Below, in pieces: positions 34,768 through 43,335 of a stretch of 64,000 nucleotides of DNA; the first letter of the stretch is position 1; every line of letters starts with the position of its first letter. The DNA comes from Cytophagales bacterium (GTDB lineage: Bacteria > Bacteroidota > Bacteroidia > Cytophagales > Cyclobacteriaceae). A program made the position numbers and the translations under genes. The notes under the pieces were generated by a model. It was not told the origin of the DNA, ran no database searches, and saw nothing but the letters and a program-made list of their open reading frames with translations. The stretch is from NCBI GenBank assembly GCA_017303805.1, contig JAFLBQ010000003.1:62001-126000 (forward strand). The letters are read 5' to 3'.

Positions 34768-35693
34768 TAGTTTTTTACAAAAGTGAATTTAGAAACAGTT
34801 TCTGCACCCACGCTCTGCTTAAAGTGCAAGAGCGACTTATTAATTTCAGCATTTACCATCGAAGTACCCAGATCCAGCAATTTTACTTTTTCTTTTGCTG
34901 CAACCTCGTAAATACAACTTAGTAAGTACACCACCGGGCTTACTTTGTTATACTTCGAATCGTGCGCATAATAAAAGGTGTACCAGATTTTAGGATTTAC
35001 CTTAATTACAATGGCGGCTGCGGCCATTTCGCTTGCTGCGGTAAGGCTGAAGAACAAAAAGTTATCGGGGAATGCCGCACAGGTTTGCTTTACCTGTTTC
35101 CACGAAAGTGAAAGGGTTTGCTGGCGCTCGCTTCTACATGTATGAATAAACTCGTACACTTTTTTGAATTGGGGCGCTGCGTAGCGGTTGAATGAAAATA
35201 GTTTTGCTGCCTTTACTGCTTTTTGTCGTTCCGATATTTTCATCCGCGAAAGCAACGTTTCGCGGTTTACCTGAATGATGCTGGAAACCTCGCTTGTAAA
35301 AAGGAAGTTAAGTTTGTGTACTAATACGTTGAATACGGGTTCGGCCTGCTGCGGCTCGTACAACGAAGGCCAGTTTCTGATTACCACCTGCCTGACTTTT
35401 TTTTTCCTGAGTTGCGCTTCTACAAAGGAAAAAAAATGAAGTAGCGCAACAACCCCCACCCGCGCGTAAATCTCGCACGAACCAAAGGGGGCCCGCACCG
35501 GACTAAGGGCTTTCGGTGCAGCCACGTTAATACACATCCGGGCGCTTACCTTCTTTTGCGGATTAAGCAATTCAAAAACTACCCAACCCGAGTTTGCTTG
35601 TAAAGCCAGGTGCTGCGGAGTATTGTACACGTAACGCGCATCCGCAAAGGAGTTTCTCCGTAAGGGTTGTTGCCTGAACGAATACACCTGCAT
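34764..35693 (-). CDS. FemAB/GNAT-like acyltransferase
   Basis: A 309-residue protein from the ATG at 35693, which overlaps the upstream gene stop by one base (TGATG); an ORF start at 35720 is less likely. The SPVRAPFGSCE segment near residue 65 and the two-domain GNAT layout are typical of FemAB-like enzymes. Those enzymes add amino acids or acyl groups to cell-wall or sugar acceptors. The C-terminal half has the strand LFFSLTAASEMAAAAIVIKV and the KLLDLGTS segment. It is coupled to the GT2 gene, so it may decorate a glycan. Confidence 0.78.
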   Translation of the reverse strand: MQVYSFRQQPLRRNSFADARYVYNTPQHLALQANSGWVVFELLNPQKKVSARMCINVAAPKALSPVRAPFGSCEIYARVGVVALLHFFSFVEAQLRKKKVRQVVIRNWPSLYEPQQAEPVFNVLVHKLNFLFTSEVSSIIQVNRETLLSRMKISERQKAVKAAKLFSFNRYAAPQFKKVYEFIHTCRSERQQTLSLSWKQVKQTCAAFPDNFLFFSLTAASEMAAAAIVIKVNPKIWYTFYYAHDSKYNKVSPVVYLLSCIYEVAAKEKVKLLDLGTSMVNAEINKSLLHFKQSVGAETVSKFTFVKNY

Positions 35694-36202
35694 CAGGTTT
35701 TCGTTTTTACTTTCGCCCAATCCTTAAACTGCCAATGCACCAGCCCGGTAGTTAAGTGATTACCCTTCACATCATAAATTTTTATTTCGCAGGGTACAAC
35801 CACCGCTTCCTGACTTTGCAAAGGGTGCATGATTTTTTCTTCAACCCACTCTTTAGAAATAACGAACTCGGCCATGGCAGCCATCTTACCCTGGTAGTGG
35901 TAGTTCATTTCGAGCCGCTGCAAAATGATGCGGTACTGCTTCATTCCCAAAATGCTGAGCAGCAAAAAACCCGTAGTAAACTCAGACAGGGTGGCGAGCC
36001 CGCACGCATGCAAGCCGCGGATATGATTAAAATTTCTCCGTTTATACGGCATGCTTGTCTTAATGCGGTGTTCCTTCAATTCTATAATCCGGAACCCATG
36101 CGGTTTGTTAAACGGAATCATCCGGCTTAGGGCACTGTTCAATAGCCAAAGGTAAAACCCCGAGTGGCGGGCCTTGGCCAGTATTTTATCGGCTTGCAAC
36201 AT
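35693..36202 (-). CDS. DUF4442 hotdog-fold protein
   Basis: A 169-residue protein of the thioesterase-like DUF4442 group. The HIRGLHACGLATLSEFTTGF helix, where a His-Gly-x-x-Ala pattern is expected, and the TGLVHWQFKDW end are typical. It is probably cytoplasmic and may bind or hydrolyse an acyl thioester. It heads a leftward unit with the FemAB-like and GT2 genes, so acyl donor handling for surface glycans is possible, but this is inference. Confidence 0.85.
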   Translation of the reverse strand: MLQADKILAKARHSGFYLWLLNSALSRMIPFNKPHGFRIIELKEHRIKTSMPYKRRNFNHIRGLHACGLATLSEFTTGFLLLSILGMKQYRIILQRLEMNYHYQGKMAAMAEFVISKEWVEEKIMHPLQSQEAVVVPCEIKIYDVKGNHLTTGLVHWQFKDWAKVKTKT

Positions 36203-36322
36203 AGTCTTCTTATTTTATCTCACGAATTACGATCTTTTCAACCACTTTGCACCCTCTGCCACAATCAAAAACTTGTGGCGTGCCGTACACAATTGCTTAT
36301 CTTACCGCCATAAACTGTTTTC

Positions 36323-37792
36323 ATGGTTGAGTTAAAACGCCCCTCCCTGCTGCAAGCCCTTATACCGATTGCCGTGTTGATTACCCTGCTCACTGTGAAT
36401 GTAATGGTGTTGGGCAGCAATGCCATTTCGGGTGCAAACCAGATTGCGCTGTTGCTGGCTGCCGGTGTGGCCGGAGTAATAGCCTTTCGATGTGGCTACG
36501 AGTGGCCCGCCATTGAACACAGTATTGTAAAGAGCATCAGCTCGGCTATGGGCGCCATGCTTATCTTGTTGGCCATTGGCTCGCTGGCCGGCACCTGGAT
36601 GCTGAGCGGCATTGTGCCGCTGATGATCTACTACGGATTAAAAATTCTTAATCCCACCATTTTTCTTTTGGCCGCCTGTATTGTAAGTGGTGTAGTGTCT
36701 TTAGCAACCGGAAGTTCGTGGAGCACTGTGGCCACCGTGGGTATTGCTTTGCTGGGTATTGGTAAAGCCATGGATATACACGATGGTGTAATTGCCGGAG
36801 CCATTATATCGGGCGCCTACTTTGGCGATAAGATGTCGCCCCTATCGGATACAACCAACCTGGCACCTGCCATGGCCGGCACCGATTTGTTTACCCACAT
36901 CCGCTACATGATGTACACCACCTTTCCCACCCTCGGTATTACACTGGTTATCTTTTTGGTTTGGGGATTTACATTGGATACCGGTTCGGCTAGTGCCGAT
37001 AGTTCTGCCGTGTTACACGCTATTGAGTCGCGTTTCAATCTAAACCCGTTTCTGTTTGTGGTGCCCGTGCTGGTTATTTTTATGATTGTTAAAAAAGTGC
37101 CGGCCTTGCCTGCACTTTTAATTGGAGCCCTGCTGGGTGGCCTGGCCGCTATCATTTTTCAGCCGGCTCTCATAGAAGAACTGGTGCTTACCATGGTAGA
37201 TGAACCCGCGCAAGTAACCGGTCAGTTTTTCAAAGCTTCGTTTATTACAGTAATGAATGCCATGACTACAACCATTCATATTGAAACGAGCAACCCGATG
37301 GTTACCGAACTACTTACTTCCAAAGGAATGAGTGGCATGCTGAATACGATCTGGCTTATTTTATGTGCGATGATTTTCGGGGGAGTGATGGAATCGGCCG
37401 GGTTATTAAAAATTATTGCCGAAAAAATTATTCAGTTCGCCCACTCTACGGGCTCGCTTGTGGCCAGCACCACGGCCACGTGCATCTTCTTTAACTTCAC
37501 CGCATCGGATCAATACATGGCCATTGCCGTGCCCGGCAGAATGTATGCCGATACTTTTCGCGAGCGTGGCTTAAAACCCGAAGTGTTGAGCCGAACCCTG
37601 GAAGACTCCGGCACCGTAACTTCAGTACTCATTCCGTGGAACACCTGCGGAGCCACGCAAGCAAATGTGTTGGGCGTAGCCACCATAGCCTATGCTCCGT
37701 ATTGCTTCTTCTGCATCATCAGTCCGTTCATGACTATCCTGCAGGCCTATCTTAATTATAAAATCCGCAGACTGCATGCCCCAAAAGCATAA
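36323..37792 (+). CDS. nhaC: Na+/H+ antiporter NhaC family
   Basis: A 489-residue membrane transporter with about 11-12 hydrophobic segments. NhaC-family signatures include the ATGSSWSTVATVGIALLGIG region and GAYFGDKMSPLSDTTNLAPA, where charged residues bind the cation. It exports Na+ in exchange for H+ and so supports pH and sodium control. The C-terminal stop overlaps the exonuclease start by 17 bp. It is divergent from the DUF4442 cluster. Confidence 0.92.
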   Translation: MVELKRPSLLQALIPIAVLITLLTVNVMVLGSNAISGANQIALLLAAGVAGVIAFRCGYEWPAIEHSIVKSISSAMGAMLILLAIGSLAGTWMLSGIVPLMIYYGLKILNPTIFLLAACIVSGVVSLATGSSWSTVATVGIALLGIGKAMDIHDGVIAGAIISGAYFGDKMSPLSDTTNLAPAMAGTDLFTHIRYMMYTTFPTLGITLVIFLVWGFTLDTGSASADSSAVLHAIESRFNLNPFLFVVPVLVIFMIVKKVPALPALLIGALLGGLAAIIFQPALIEELVLTMVDEPAQVTGQFFKASFITVMNAMTTTIHIETSNPMVTELLTSKGMSGMLNTIWLILCAMIFGGVMESAGLLKIIAEKIIQFAHSTGSLVASTTATCIFFNFTASDQYMAIAVPGRMYADTFRERGLKPEVLSRTLEDSGTVTSVLIPWNTCGATQANVLGVATIAYAPYCFFCIISPFMTILQAYLNYKIRRLHAPKA

Positions 37793-38363
37793 TTTCCAAC
37801 TCACAATTTCGAACGAAGAAATAAACGACCTGCCGCAAGGAGCCTTCGAAGGAAAAGTGGTGGTGGTTTCGGAACCTCGTTTGGTGCCGCAGGTGTTTGA
37901 GCAGGTAGCAGAACATAACCTGGTGGGCTTTGATACCGAAACCAAACCGGTATTTGTACGCGGGCAGCAAAATAACGTATCGCTCATGCAAATTGCCTTG
38001 CCCGATACCGTGTTTTTAATTCGGTTAAAGTTTACCGGCATGCAACCGGCCATCATTAATTTTTTAGAAAACAACAGCATTCAAAAAGCAGGGGTTGCTT
38101 TGCGCGATGACATTAAAGCATTGCAGCGTTTAAAATTTTATGAACCAGCCGGCTTTATTGAATTAGCTGACCTGAGCAAGCAAGCGGGCCTGCAAGTAGA
38201 AAGCGTAAAAAAACTTACGGCTTTGCTGCTGGGCTTTCGCATTTCTAAAAGTGCTCAAACCAGCAATTGGGAAGCCGAAGTGCTTAATGAAAAGCAAATC
38301 AGCTATGCCGCCACCGATGCCTGGGTATGCCTGCAGATTTATAAAAAACTAGCCGCAGGCTAG
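37776..38363 (+). CDS. 3'-5' exonuclease, RNase D-like (DEDDy)
   Basis: A 195-residue exonuclease of the DEDDy type. Exo I is GFDTETKPV with Asp53 and Glu55. The C-terminal exo III segment is ISYAATDAWVCLQIY with Tyr and Asp four residues apart. Only the exonuclease domain is present, with no HRDC domain, so it is closer to the small RNase D/WRN-exo-like proteins of Bacteroidota. The substrate (RNA or DNA) is not certain. Confidence 0.9.
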   Translation: MPQKHNFQLTISNEEINDLPQGAFEGKVVVVSEPRLVPQVFEQVAEHNLVGFDTETKPVFVRGQQNNVSLMQIALPDTVFLIRLKFTGMQPAIINFLENNSIQKAGVALRDDIKALQRLKFYEPAGFIELADLSKQAGLQVESVKKLTALLLGFRISKSAQTSNWEAEVLNEKQISYAATDAWVCLQIYKKLAAG

Positions 38364-38392
38364 TAAGAGGAATCGAAACATCCACACAGTGT

Positions 38393-38413
38393 GTTCAAGT
38401 TTGAACAATTTTT
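38393..38413 (+). terminator. Weak terminator-like hairpin after the exonuclease gene
   Basis: GTTCAA / TTGAAC stem (6 bp) with a 2-base loop, followed by AATTTTT. The rest of the 202-bp gap before the DUF2807 gene holds no gene that I can see. Confidence 0.3.
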
Positions 38414-38565
38414 GGCCTAAGGCTCTAATAAATGGGGATTTTTTATAAAACCTGCAACGCATAACCCTCCGTTTGCGTCTTACCCAAAACAAATTTTTCA
38501 TTAACCGCAAGCCTACGCAACCCTTTAATAAGCGGGTGGTCTTTAACCCCATAAATTCAAAACTC

Positions 38566-39381
38566 ATGAAACGCACAACCTTATTTTTCCTTCTGGTAGC
38601 TTTTACCGTATCGGCCTGGGCTCAAACCAAAGAAACCCGAAACGTTGACACCTTCACAAAACTAAACTTTCGCATACCCGGTAAACTCTACCTGCGCCAG
38701 GGTAACGAACAAAAAGTTGTATTGGAAGGAAGTAAGGAAGTATTGCAAAAAGTTGAAACGGAGGTTTCGGGCGGGCGACTGAGCATTGGCCGCGAAAATA
38801 CAAACTGGCGCATGTGGGATTGGCGGAACGAAGACCGGATAATTGCCTACGTAACGGTGAAAAACCTGGAGGGCTTAAGCGTAAGTGGCTCGGGCAATGT
38901 AATTGGCGAAGGCGTATTGAAATCCGATAACTTAGCCCTTGCAGTAAGCGGCTCGGGTTCGCTGGAAATTGAGGTTGATGCCAGCGGCTACATGGAAGCG
39001 AACGTAAGCGGCTCGGGCGACATACGTGTGAAAGGAAGCTGCCGATCGTTGGAAAGTAAGGTAAGCGGCTCGGGAAAAGTACTGTTAGCAGGCACCATTT
39101 CAGAACGTGCCGATGTAAATGTTTCGGGCTCGGGCCGGATTGAAGCCAAGGGCTCTGCCCGCGAAATCCGGGCTACCATTAGCGGCTCGGGCGAAGTTTT
39201 AGCTGCCAACCTGGAGGTTGAAAAATGCGAGGTGCGCATTTCCGGTTCGGGGGATGTAGAGATTAATGTAAAGCAAGCCTTGGATGCGACCATCTCTGGC
39301 AGCGGCAGTGTAACGTACAGAGGCAACCCCAGCCAGGTAAACAGCCATTCATCGGGTAGCGGCAAAGTGCGCAAGATGTAA
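38566..39381 (+). CDS. DUF2807/head GIN domain exported protein
   Basis: A 271-residue protein from the ATG at 38566 with a signal peptide (FFLLVAFTVSAWAQ); an ATG at 38473 precedes it. DUF2807 forms a right-handed beta helix. The SGSG motif occurs nine times, mostly spaced about 19-20 residues, which matches one turn of the helix each (VSGSGN, VSGSGS, VSGSGD, ISGSGE and others). It is likely periplasmic or surface exposed, and its function is unknown. A strong terminator follows. Confidence 0.88.
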   Translation: MKRTTLFFLLVAFTVSAWAQTKETRNVDTFTKLNFRIPGKLYLRQGNEQKVVLEGSKEVLQKVETEVSGGRLSIGRENTNWRMWDWRNEDRIIAYVTVKNLEGLSVSGSGNVIGEGVLKSDNLALAVSGSGSLEIEVDASGYMEANVSGSGDIRVKGSCRSLESKVSGSGKVLLAGTISERADVNVSGSGRIEAKGSAREIRATISGSGEVLAANLEVEKCEVRISGSGDVEINVKQALDATISGSGSVTYRGNPSQVNSHSSGSGKVRKM

Positions 39382-39408
39382 AGAAGAAATTGATAGCTTA
39401 CTTCGTAC

Positions 39409-39437
39409 AATGCCTCCTTTGCGGAGGCATTGTTTTT
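39409..39437 (+). terminator. Intrinsic terminator after the DUF2807 gene
   Basis: AATGCCTCC / GGAGGCATT stem (9 bp) around loop TTTGC, followed by GTTTTTATA on the plus strand. Confidence 0.85.
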
Positions 39438-40119
39438 ATAACTTACCCGTGTTTGTATTCATTCCCACGTCATGCTTTAGCACACCTTCCACAATTAAAT
39501 ATTGCGCAAGTATATACGTAAGCATAATCGCCAAACCTGATAGCGGCAACGCATGCATAAATTTATTAACGGCCAGTAATGAATCTGAAATCATAAAACT
39601 GATGGCTCCACACAGTACTAATATAAAACTCGATTTACTTGTATGTCCATACCGGAATAAAGCTTGCAGTGCCATTACAGTTATCACCAGCGCATACACC
39701 ATAACAGGAATTTGCAAACTACCCAGGTGCGGATACAAAACTGTAACTAACCCAGTACCTGCTAACGCAATGGGGAATGCATACCGTACACGTTGTGGGC
39801 CATTTAACCCTGACCCTGCCATTTTGAATTTACGGTAACACAAAATATACAGCATATGGCCTGTTAAAAAAGCTACGAGGCCGGCCATGAAATAAAGTTC
39901 ACCTGCAAACATCAACAGCACATCGCCCAGCCAACAGAAAAAAAGTGCCATTAAAAAAAGTGAACTTCTTTGTTGCCTTGCACTTAGATAGTAAACCGCC
40001 AATGCCGGAATTATCAATGGTTTAGCTATAAAATTGACTGTAGCTAAATTAAATGTTACCGCTACCAAATCGGTAATTGCTGTAACCACGAATAAAATCA
40101 AGAATAATCTTTTCATCAT
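39436..40119 (-). CDS. Lysoplasmalogenase, YhhN family
   Basis: A 227-residue membrane protein with about eight hydrophobic segments. YhhN/TMEM86 motifs include FIAKPLIIPALA near residue 30, WLGDVLLMF near 62-70, GHMLYILCYRKF near 87-98 and GAISFMISDSLLA near 173-185. The family cleaves the vinyl-ether bond of lysoplasmalogens. The Bacteroidota function is not well known. Its ATG overlaps the MFS gene stop by 4 bp, so it is co-transcribed with that gene. Confidence 0.9.
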   Translation of the reverse strand: MMKRLFLILFVVTAITDLVAVTFNLATVNFIAKPLIIPALAVYYLSARQQRSSLFLMALFFCWLGDVLLMFAGELYFMAGLVAFLTGHMLYILCYRKFKMAGSGLNGPQRVRYAFPIALAGTGLVTVLYPHLGSLQIPVMVYALVITVMALQALFRYGHTSKSSFILVLCGAISFMISDSLLAVNKFMHALPLSGLAIMLTYILAQYLIVEGVLKHDVGMNTNTGKL

Positions 40120-41270
40120 GCTCGCAATCTGCGCCTTGAAAGTAAGTAGAAGAAGGCCATGGCAGCAAGTCCCGAACTAACAGAAAACACGGGAAAAAAT
40201 AAGTTGGCATCGTTAGCGTACAACCATCCCGAGATTACTGCACCCAGGCCAATACCCAGTTCCATAAAGATGTACAAAGAAGCAATGCCGCGACCTTTAA
40301 ACAGGTTATCGCTCAGGTCGGTAGCCCAGGCCAACAGCGTGGGCGAAGTAGAGCCTTGTGCAAAACCGTATAACACAACTCCCAACATTAATTGAAGTTT
40401 GGTGGTGGCCAAGCCAATCACCAACATCGAAAGAACAATAACGGAAGTGCTTGCTATCAGCACCGGCTCGCGACCAAAACGATCGGAAGCTTTACCCGCA
40501 ACTAAGCGAACCACCAGCGATGCTACTGTAAGGTAAGTAAACAACAACCCTTTGTTGCGCACACCCACATGCTGCCCGAAATCGGGTATCAAAGTAAGCA
40601 CGGCCCCATAGGCAAATGCAGACAGAACCATAACGATGCATGGCGCCAACACGCGCGGCTCAAAAAAATCGGTTCGTTTTACTTGAAGATGAGCTATCGA
40701 AAAACGTTGTCTGGTTGCAAGTGTCTCGCGCATACGGATAAGAATGAGAATGGAGATGAGTGCCAGCGCAGATGACGCATAGAACATGACCGTTAATCCA
40801 AACTGGTTGCTGAGCATACCACCCAATGCCGGCCCACCCGACATGCCAATGCCTCCGGCCGTGCCTAACAAACCCATTGCTTCGCCTCGTTTTTCAATAG
40901 GCACAATATCCGCCAGGTACGTGGTGTTGCCCGTAGGCGTAAACCCGGTTGAGAATCCATGAAAAAATCGCAGCACAAAGAAGGGCATCAAAGAAGTTAC
41001 CACCGGGTAAAGTGAACTACAAATCAAACAGACCACCGCTCCAAAAATCATTACCGGTACCCGCCCAATACTATCGGCTAACTTTCCGCTAAACGGCCTC
41101 GAAAGCATAGCGGTAATAGTAAAGAGCGAAATGATCAAGCCTTTGTAATCGGCACCACCCAGGTTGGTAAGATACTCGGGTAATTCCGGGATGATCATGT
41201 TGAAGCTTGCAAAGAAGAGCAGAGAGCTAAGGCAGAGTAGCCAGAAAGGTTTGTTGTAGGTTTTGGTCAA
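40116..41270 (-). CDS. MFS transporter
   Basis: A 384-residue permease with 12 predicted membrane segments. The loop 2-3 motif is seen as GKLADSIGRVPVMIFG, and its half-way repeat as GKASDRFGREPVLIAS. It resembles drug or metabolite efflux MFS proteins; the substrate is not visible. It overlaps the lysoplasmalogenase gene downstream by 4 bp. Upstream is the four-helix-bundle gene with its repeats. Confidence 0.92.
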   Translation of the reverse strand: MTKTYNKPFWLLCLSSLLFFASFNMIIPELPEYLTNLGGADYKGLIISLFTITAMLSRPFSGKLADSIGRVPVMIFGAVVCLICSSLYPVVTSLMPFFVLRFFHGFSTGFTPTGNTTYLADIVPIEKRGEAMGLLGTAGGIGMSGGPALGGMLSNQFGLTVMFYASSALALISILILIRMRETLATRQRFSIAHLQVKRTDFFEPRVLAPCIVMVLSAFAYGAVLTLIPDFGQHVGVRNKGLLFTYLTVASLVVRLVAGKASDRFGREPVLIASTSVIVLSMLVIGLATTKLQLMLGVVLYGFAQGSTSPTLLAWATDLSDNLFKGRGIASLYIFMELGIGLGAVISGWLYANDANLFFPVFSVSSGLAAMAFFYLLSRRRLRA

Positions 41271-41280
41271 AGTTTGGGGG

Positions 41281-41346
41281 TGAGTGATCGGTAAGTGGTA
41301 TTCGGTAAGTAGTAATCAGGAAGTAGTAATCAGGAAGTAGTAATCA
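41281..41346. repeat. Left degenerate repeat tract of the four-helix-bundle gene
   Basis: Plus strand has GTAATCAGGAA repeated twice and a bit (41310-41347), preceded by related GATCGGTAAG and TTCGGTAAG units. The same unit occurs in opposite orientation on the other side of the gene. Confidence 0.7.
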
Positions 41347-41554
41347 GTTTGCTGATAAAATGTTTTTCGTATCGTCTCTTCGCCCAAGCCTCAGCAACTT
41401 GTGCACCAACTGATCGCGATGATCTTCTTACCTGATCGGTAAGCGAATACATTTCCTCTTTCGGAAAACTTTTTGTCAGCACAAAAATCTCTCGCAATAG
41501 TTGTCTTGCAGTTTTATAAACCGCCAGTTCTTTGTAACTCTCCACATAGTCCAT
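41330..41554 (-). CDS. Truncated four-helix-bundle (23S IVS/Avd-like) protein
   Basis: A 74-residue protein from the ATG at 41554 (an ATG at 41584 precedes). It begins with YKELAVYKTARQLLREIF, followed by KSFPKEEMYSLTDQVRRSS, the signature of the TIGR02436 four-helix-bundle family. Full members are about 110-125 residues and continue after the ISKL segment. Here the frame enters the left repeat tract and ends with ITTS, so the last helix is missing. The repeats on both sides are inverted copies of one degenerate unit. It may be inactive. Function of the family is unknown; members occur in 23S rRNA intervening sequences and near diversity-generating retroelements. Confidence 0.72.
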   Translation of the reverse strand: MDYVESYKELAVYKTARQLLREIFVLTKSFPKEEMYSLTDQVRRSSRSVGAQVAEAWAKRRYEKHFISKLITTS

Positions 41555-41570
41555 ACCTAATAATTTAGCG

Positions 41571-41630
41571 TTACTAACTACCAATTACTGCTTACTGATT
41601 ACCGTTTACTTAATCACCGATTACCAATTT
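41571..41630. repeat. Right degenerate repeat tract of the four-helix-bundle gene
   Basis: The tract from TTACTAACTACCAATTACTG to the prfB stop region, read on the minus strand, has GGTAATCGG and GGTAATCAGTAAG units, so it is an inverted relative of the left tract. Confidence 0.65.
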
Positions 41631-42731
41631 TACTGCTTAGCCGAAGAAGCCTCCTGATCTTCCAACAAATACGCCTTTATAAAATCATCGAGGTCTCCAT
41701 CCAACACGTTTTGCGCATCGTGGCGTTCTACAGCCGTGCGGGCATCTTTAACCAATTTGTAAGGGTGCAACACGTAATTGCGAATCTGCGATCCGAAATC
41801 GATCTTCATTTTTCCGGCTTCAATCTTATCGCGCGCGGCATTGCGCTTCTCCATCTCCAATTGATAGAGTTTGGATTTTAGCATTTGCATGGCCCGCTCG
41901 CGGTTAGCATGTTGCGAGCGCTCAACCTGGCACACAATTACAATACCGGTTGGCTTATGTGTAAGTTGTACTTTGGTTTCTACTTTGTTTACATTCTGGC
42001 CACCTGCGCCACCCGAGCGCGATGTTTGAATTTCTACGTCAGCCGGGTTAACTTCTATCTGAATAGAATTATCCACTTTCGGATACACAAACACCGAAGC
42101 GAATGAGGTGTGCCTGCGTTGGTTGCTATCAAATGGAGAAATGCGCACCAGCCGGTGTACACCTATTTCTGATTTTAATTTTCCGTATGCAAAAGGCCCC
42201 TCTATTTCGAGTGTGGCCGATTTTATTCCGGCCACTTCACCGGCCTGGTAATCAATCTGTGAAACTTTGTAGCCACTCTTCTCGCCCCACATAATATACA
42301 TGCGGTTCAGCATATCGGCCCAATCGTTACTTTCCGTGCCGCCTGCACCGGGGTTAATTTCCACTACAGCACTCAGCTGGTCTTCTTCTCTGCTCAGCAT
42401 CTTTTTGAACTCCAGCTCTTCAATAGCTTTTGCCGATTTCTGATACTCGGCATCCAGTTCTTCTTCGCTGGCATCTCCGGCTTCATGAAACTCCTTCAGC
42501 ACATCAAGATCTTCGAGCAGCTTGCTTACTTCGGCAAACGCATCGGTCCAAACTTTTTTGGTGCGAATGTTTTTGAGAATAACTTCAGCCTCTTTGGGCT
42601 TGTTCCAGAAATCGGCCTGGTGGGTAATACGCTCTTCGTCTTCTATTTCTACGATTTTACGATCGTAGTCAAAGATACCGCCTGAGGGCGGCAACACGGA
42701 CTTTCAAATCCTTTAATTGTTCGGTAGTCAT
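41630..42731 (-). CDS. prfB: Peptide chain release factor 2, with programmed +1 frameshift
   Basis: RF2 releases peptides at UGA and UAA. The downstream part holds the anticodon-like SPF (RISPFD) and the GGQ of SGGAGGQN. The real start is the ATG at 42731: its frame reads about 20 residues, ending LRRYL, then meets TGA. A +1 shift at CTT TGA C continues as LDYDRK in the main frame. Total length is about 366 residues, the same as E. coli RF2 (365). A Shine-Dalgarno-like AGGCGG sits three bases before CTT. Annotation from the ATG at 42697 would give a false N-terminus. Confidence 0.95.
42669..42683 (-). promoter_or_regulatory. RF2 programmed +1 frameshift site
   Basis: Minus strand AGGCGG TAT CTT TGA C: the in-frame TGA is at 42671-42669, CTT at 42674-42672 and the stimulatory AGGCGG at 42683-42678. 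Low RF2 lets ribosomes slip +1, giving autoregulation. The arrangement is the same as in E. coli prfB. Confidence 0.95.
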
Positions 42732-42789
42732 TTTAAAAAAATAGTTGTGGCGCGAAGATAATAGCTGGGTGCGAGAAAATAACAATTAC

Positions 42790-43293
42790 CTACTCATACC
42801 GGTAATACCGCGAGTCGGGGTAGATCGTGCGAATAGAAAGCCCGCGGGTTTTAAGATACGGGCTTCTTAGAAACCGTAACGCGGCCCCTGCCGTAACCAT
42901 GCTGGCCGAAGTAATACTAACTTCCGCATCAATGCCTTGCTGGCCTTCAACAAAAAATAAAGTATTCACCTGGTCAATCGCAAAATACCCAACACCGCCA
43001 ATCATTAAAATGGTACCGAACTTATAGCGCAAATCGGGTTTGCGTTTATTCTTCACATAAAACTTATCGATAGCCGCAAACGGAATGGTATCGCCCCGTA
43101 ATAAAATAGACACATCGGTAAACCGAATGGCCATGCCCGCCTTTACTTTATTATTGCGCAGTTTGCATTTAACCTGATCGCCCACCTGAAACCGGGCCAC
43201 CACATCGCCACGCTTTAACAATACCAGTTGAGGCTGGGCGTGCACCAGATGCACCACGCACACTAAAAGTAGTATCAGCATCAACTGCTTCAT
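42790..43293 (-). CDS. Exported protein of unknown function
   Basis: A 167-residue protein from the ATG at 43293, where a signal peptide begins (LILLLVCVVHLVHAQ); the ATG at 43332 is upstream. After the signal come a VARFQVGDQVKCKLRN strand region and a hydrophobic segment (FGTILMIGGVGYFAID) that may be a membrane helix. The C-terminal part ends in an YPDSRYYRYE tail. I do not recognise a family. It lies 43 bp after the ilvE stop, and possibly is co-transcribed with ilvE. Confidence 0.7.
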   Translation of the reverse strand: MKQLMLILLLVCVVHLVHAQPQLVLLKRGDVVARFQVGDQVKCKLRNNKVKAGMAIRFTDVSILLRGDTIPFAAIDKFYVKNKRKPDLRYKFGTILMIGGVGYFAIDQVNTLFFVEGQQGIDAEVSITSASMVTAGAALRFLRSPYLKTRGLSIRTIYPDSRYYRYE

Positions 43294-43335
43294 GGTTGCA
43301 AGAACGTAAAACCACCCTTTAAATAAAATCAAGGG

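Noticed and set aside
39410..39838. 142-residue plus-strand ORF opposite the lysoplasmalogenase gene
   Set aside because: It starts in the terminator hairpin of the DUF2807 gene and is antisense to a clear membrane protein.
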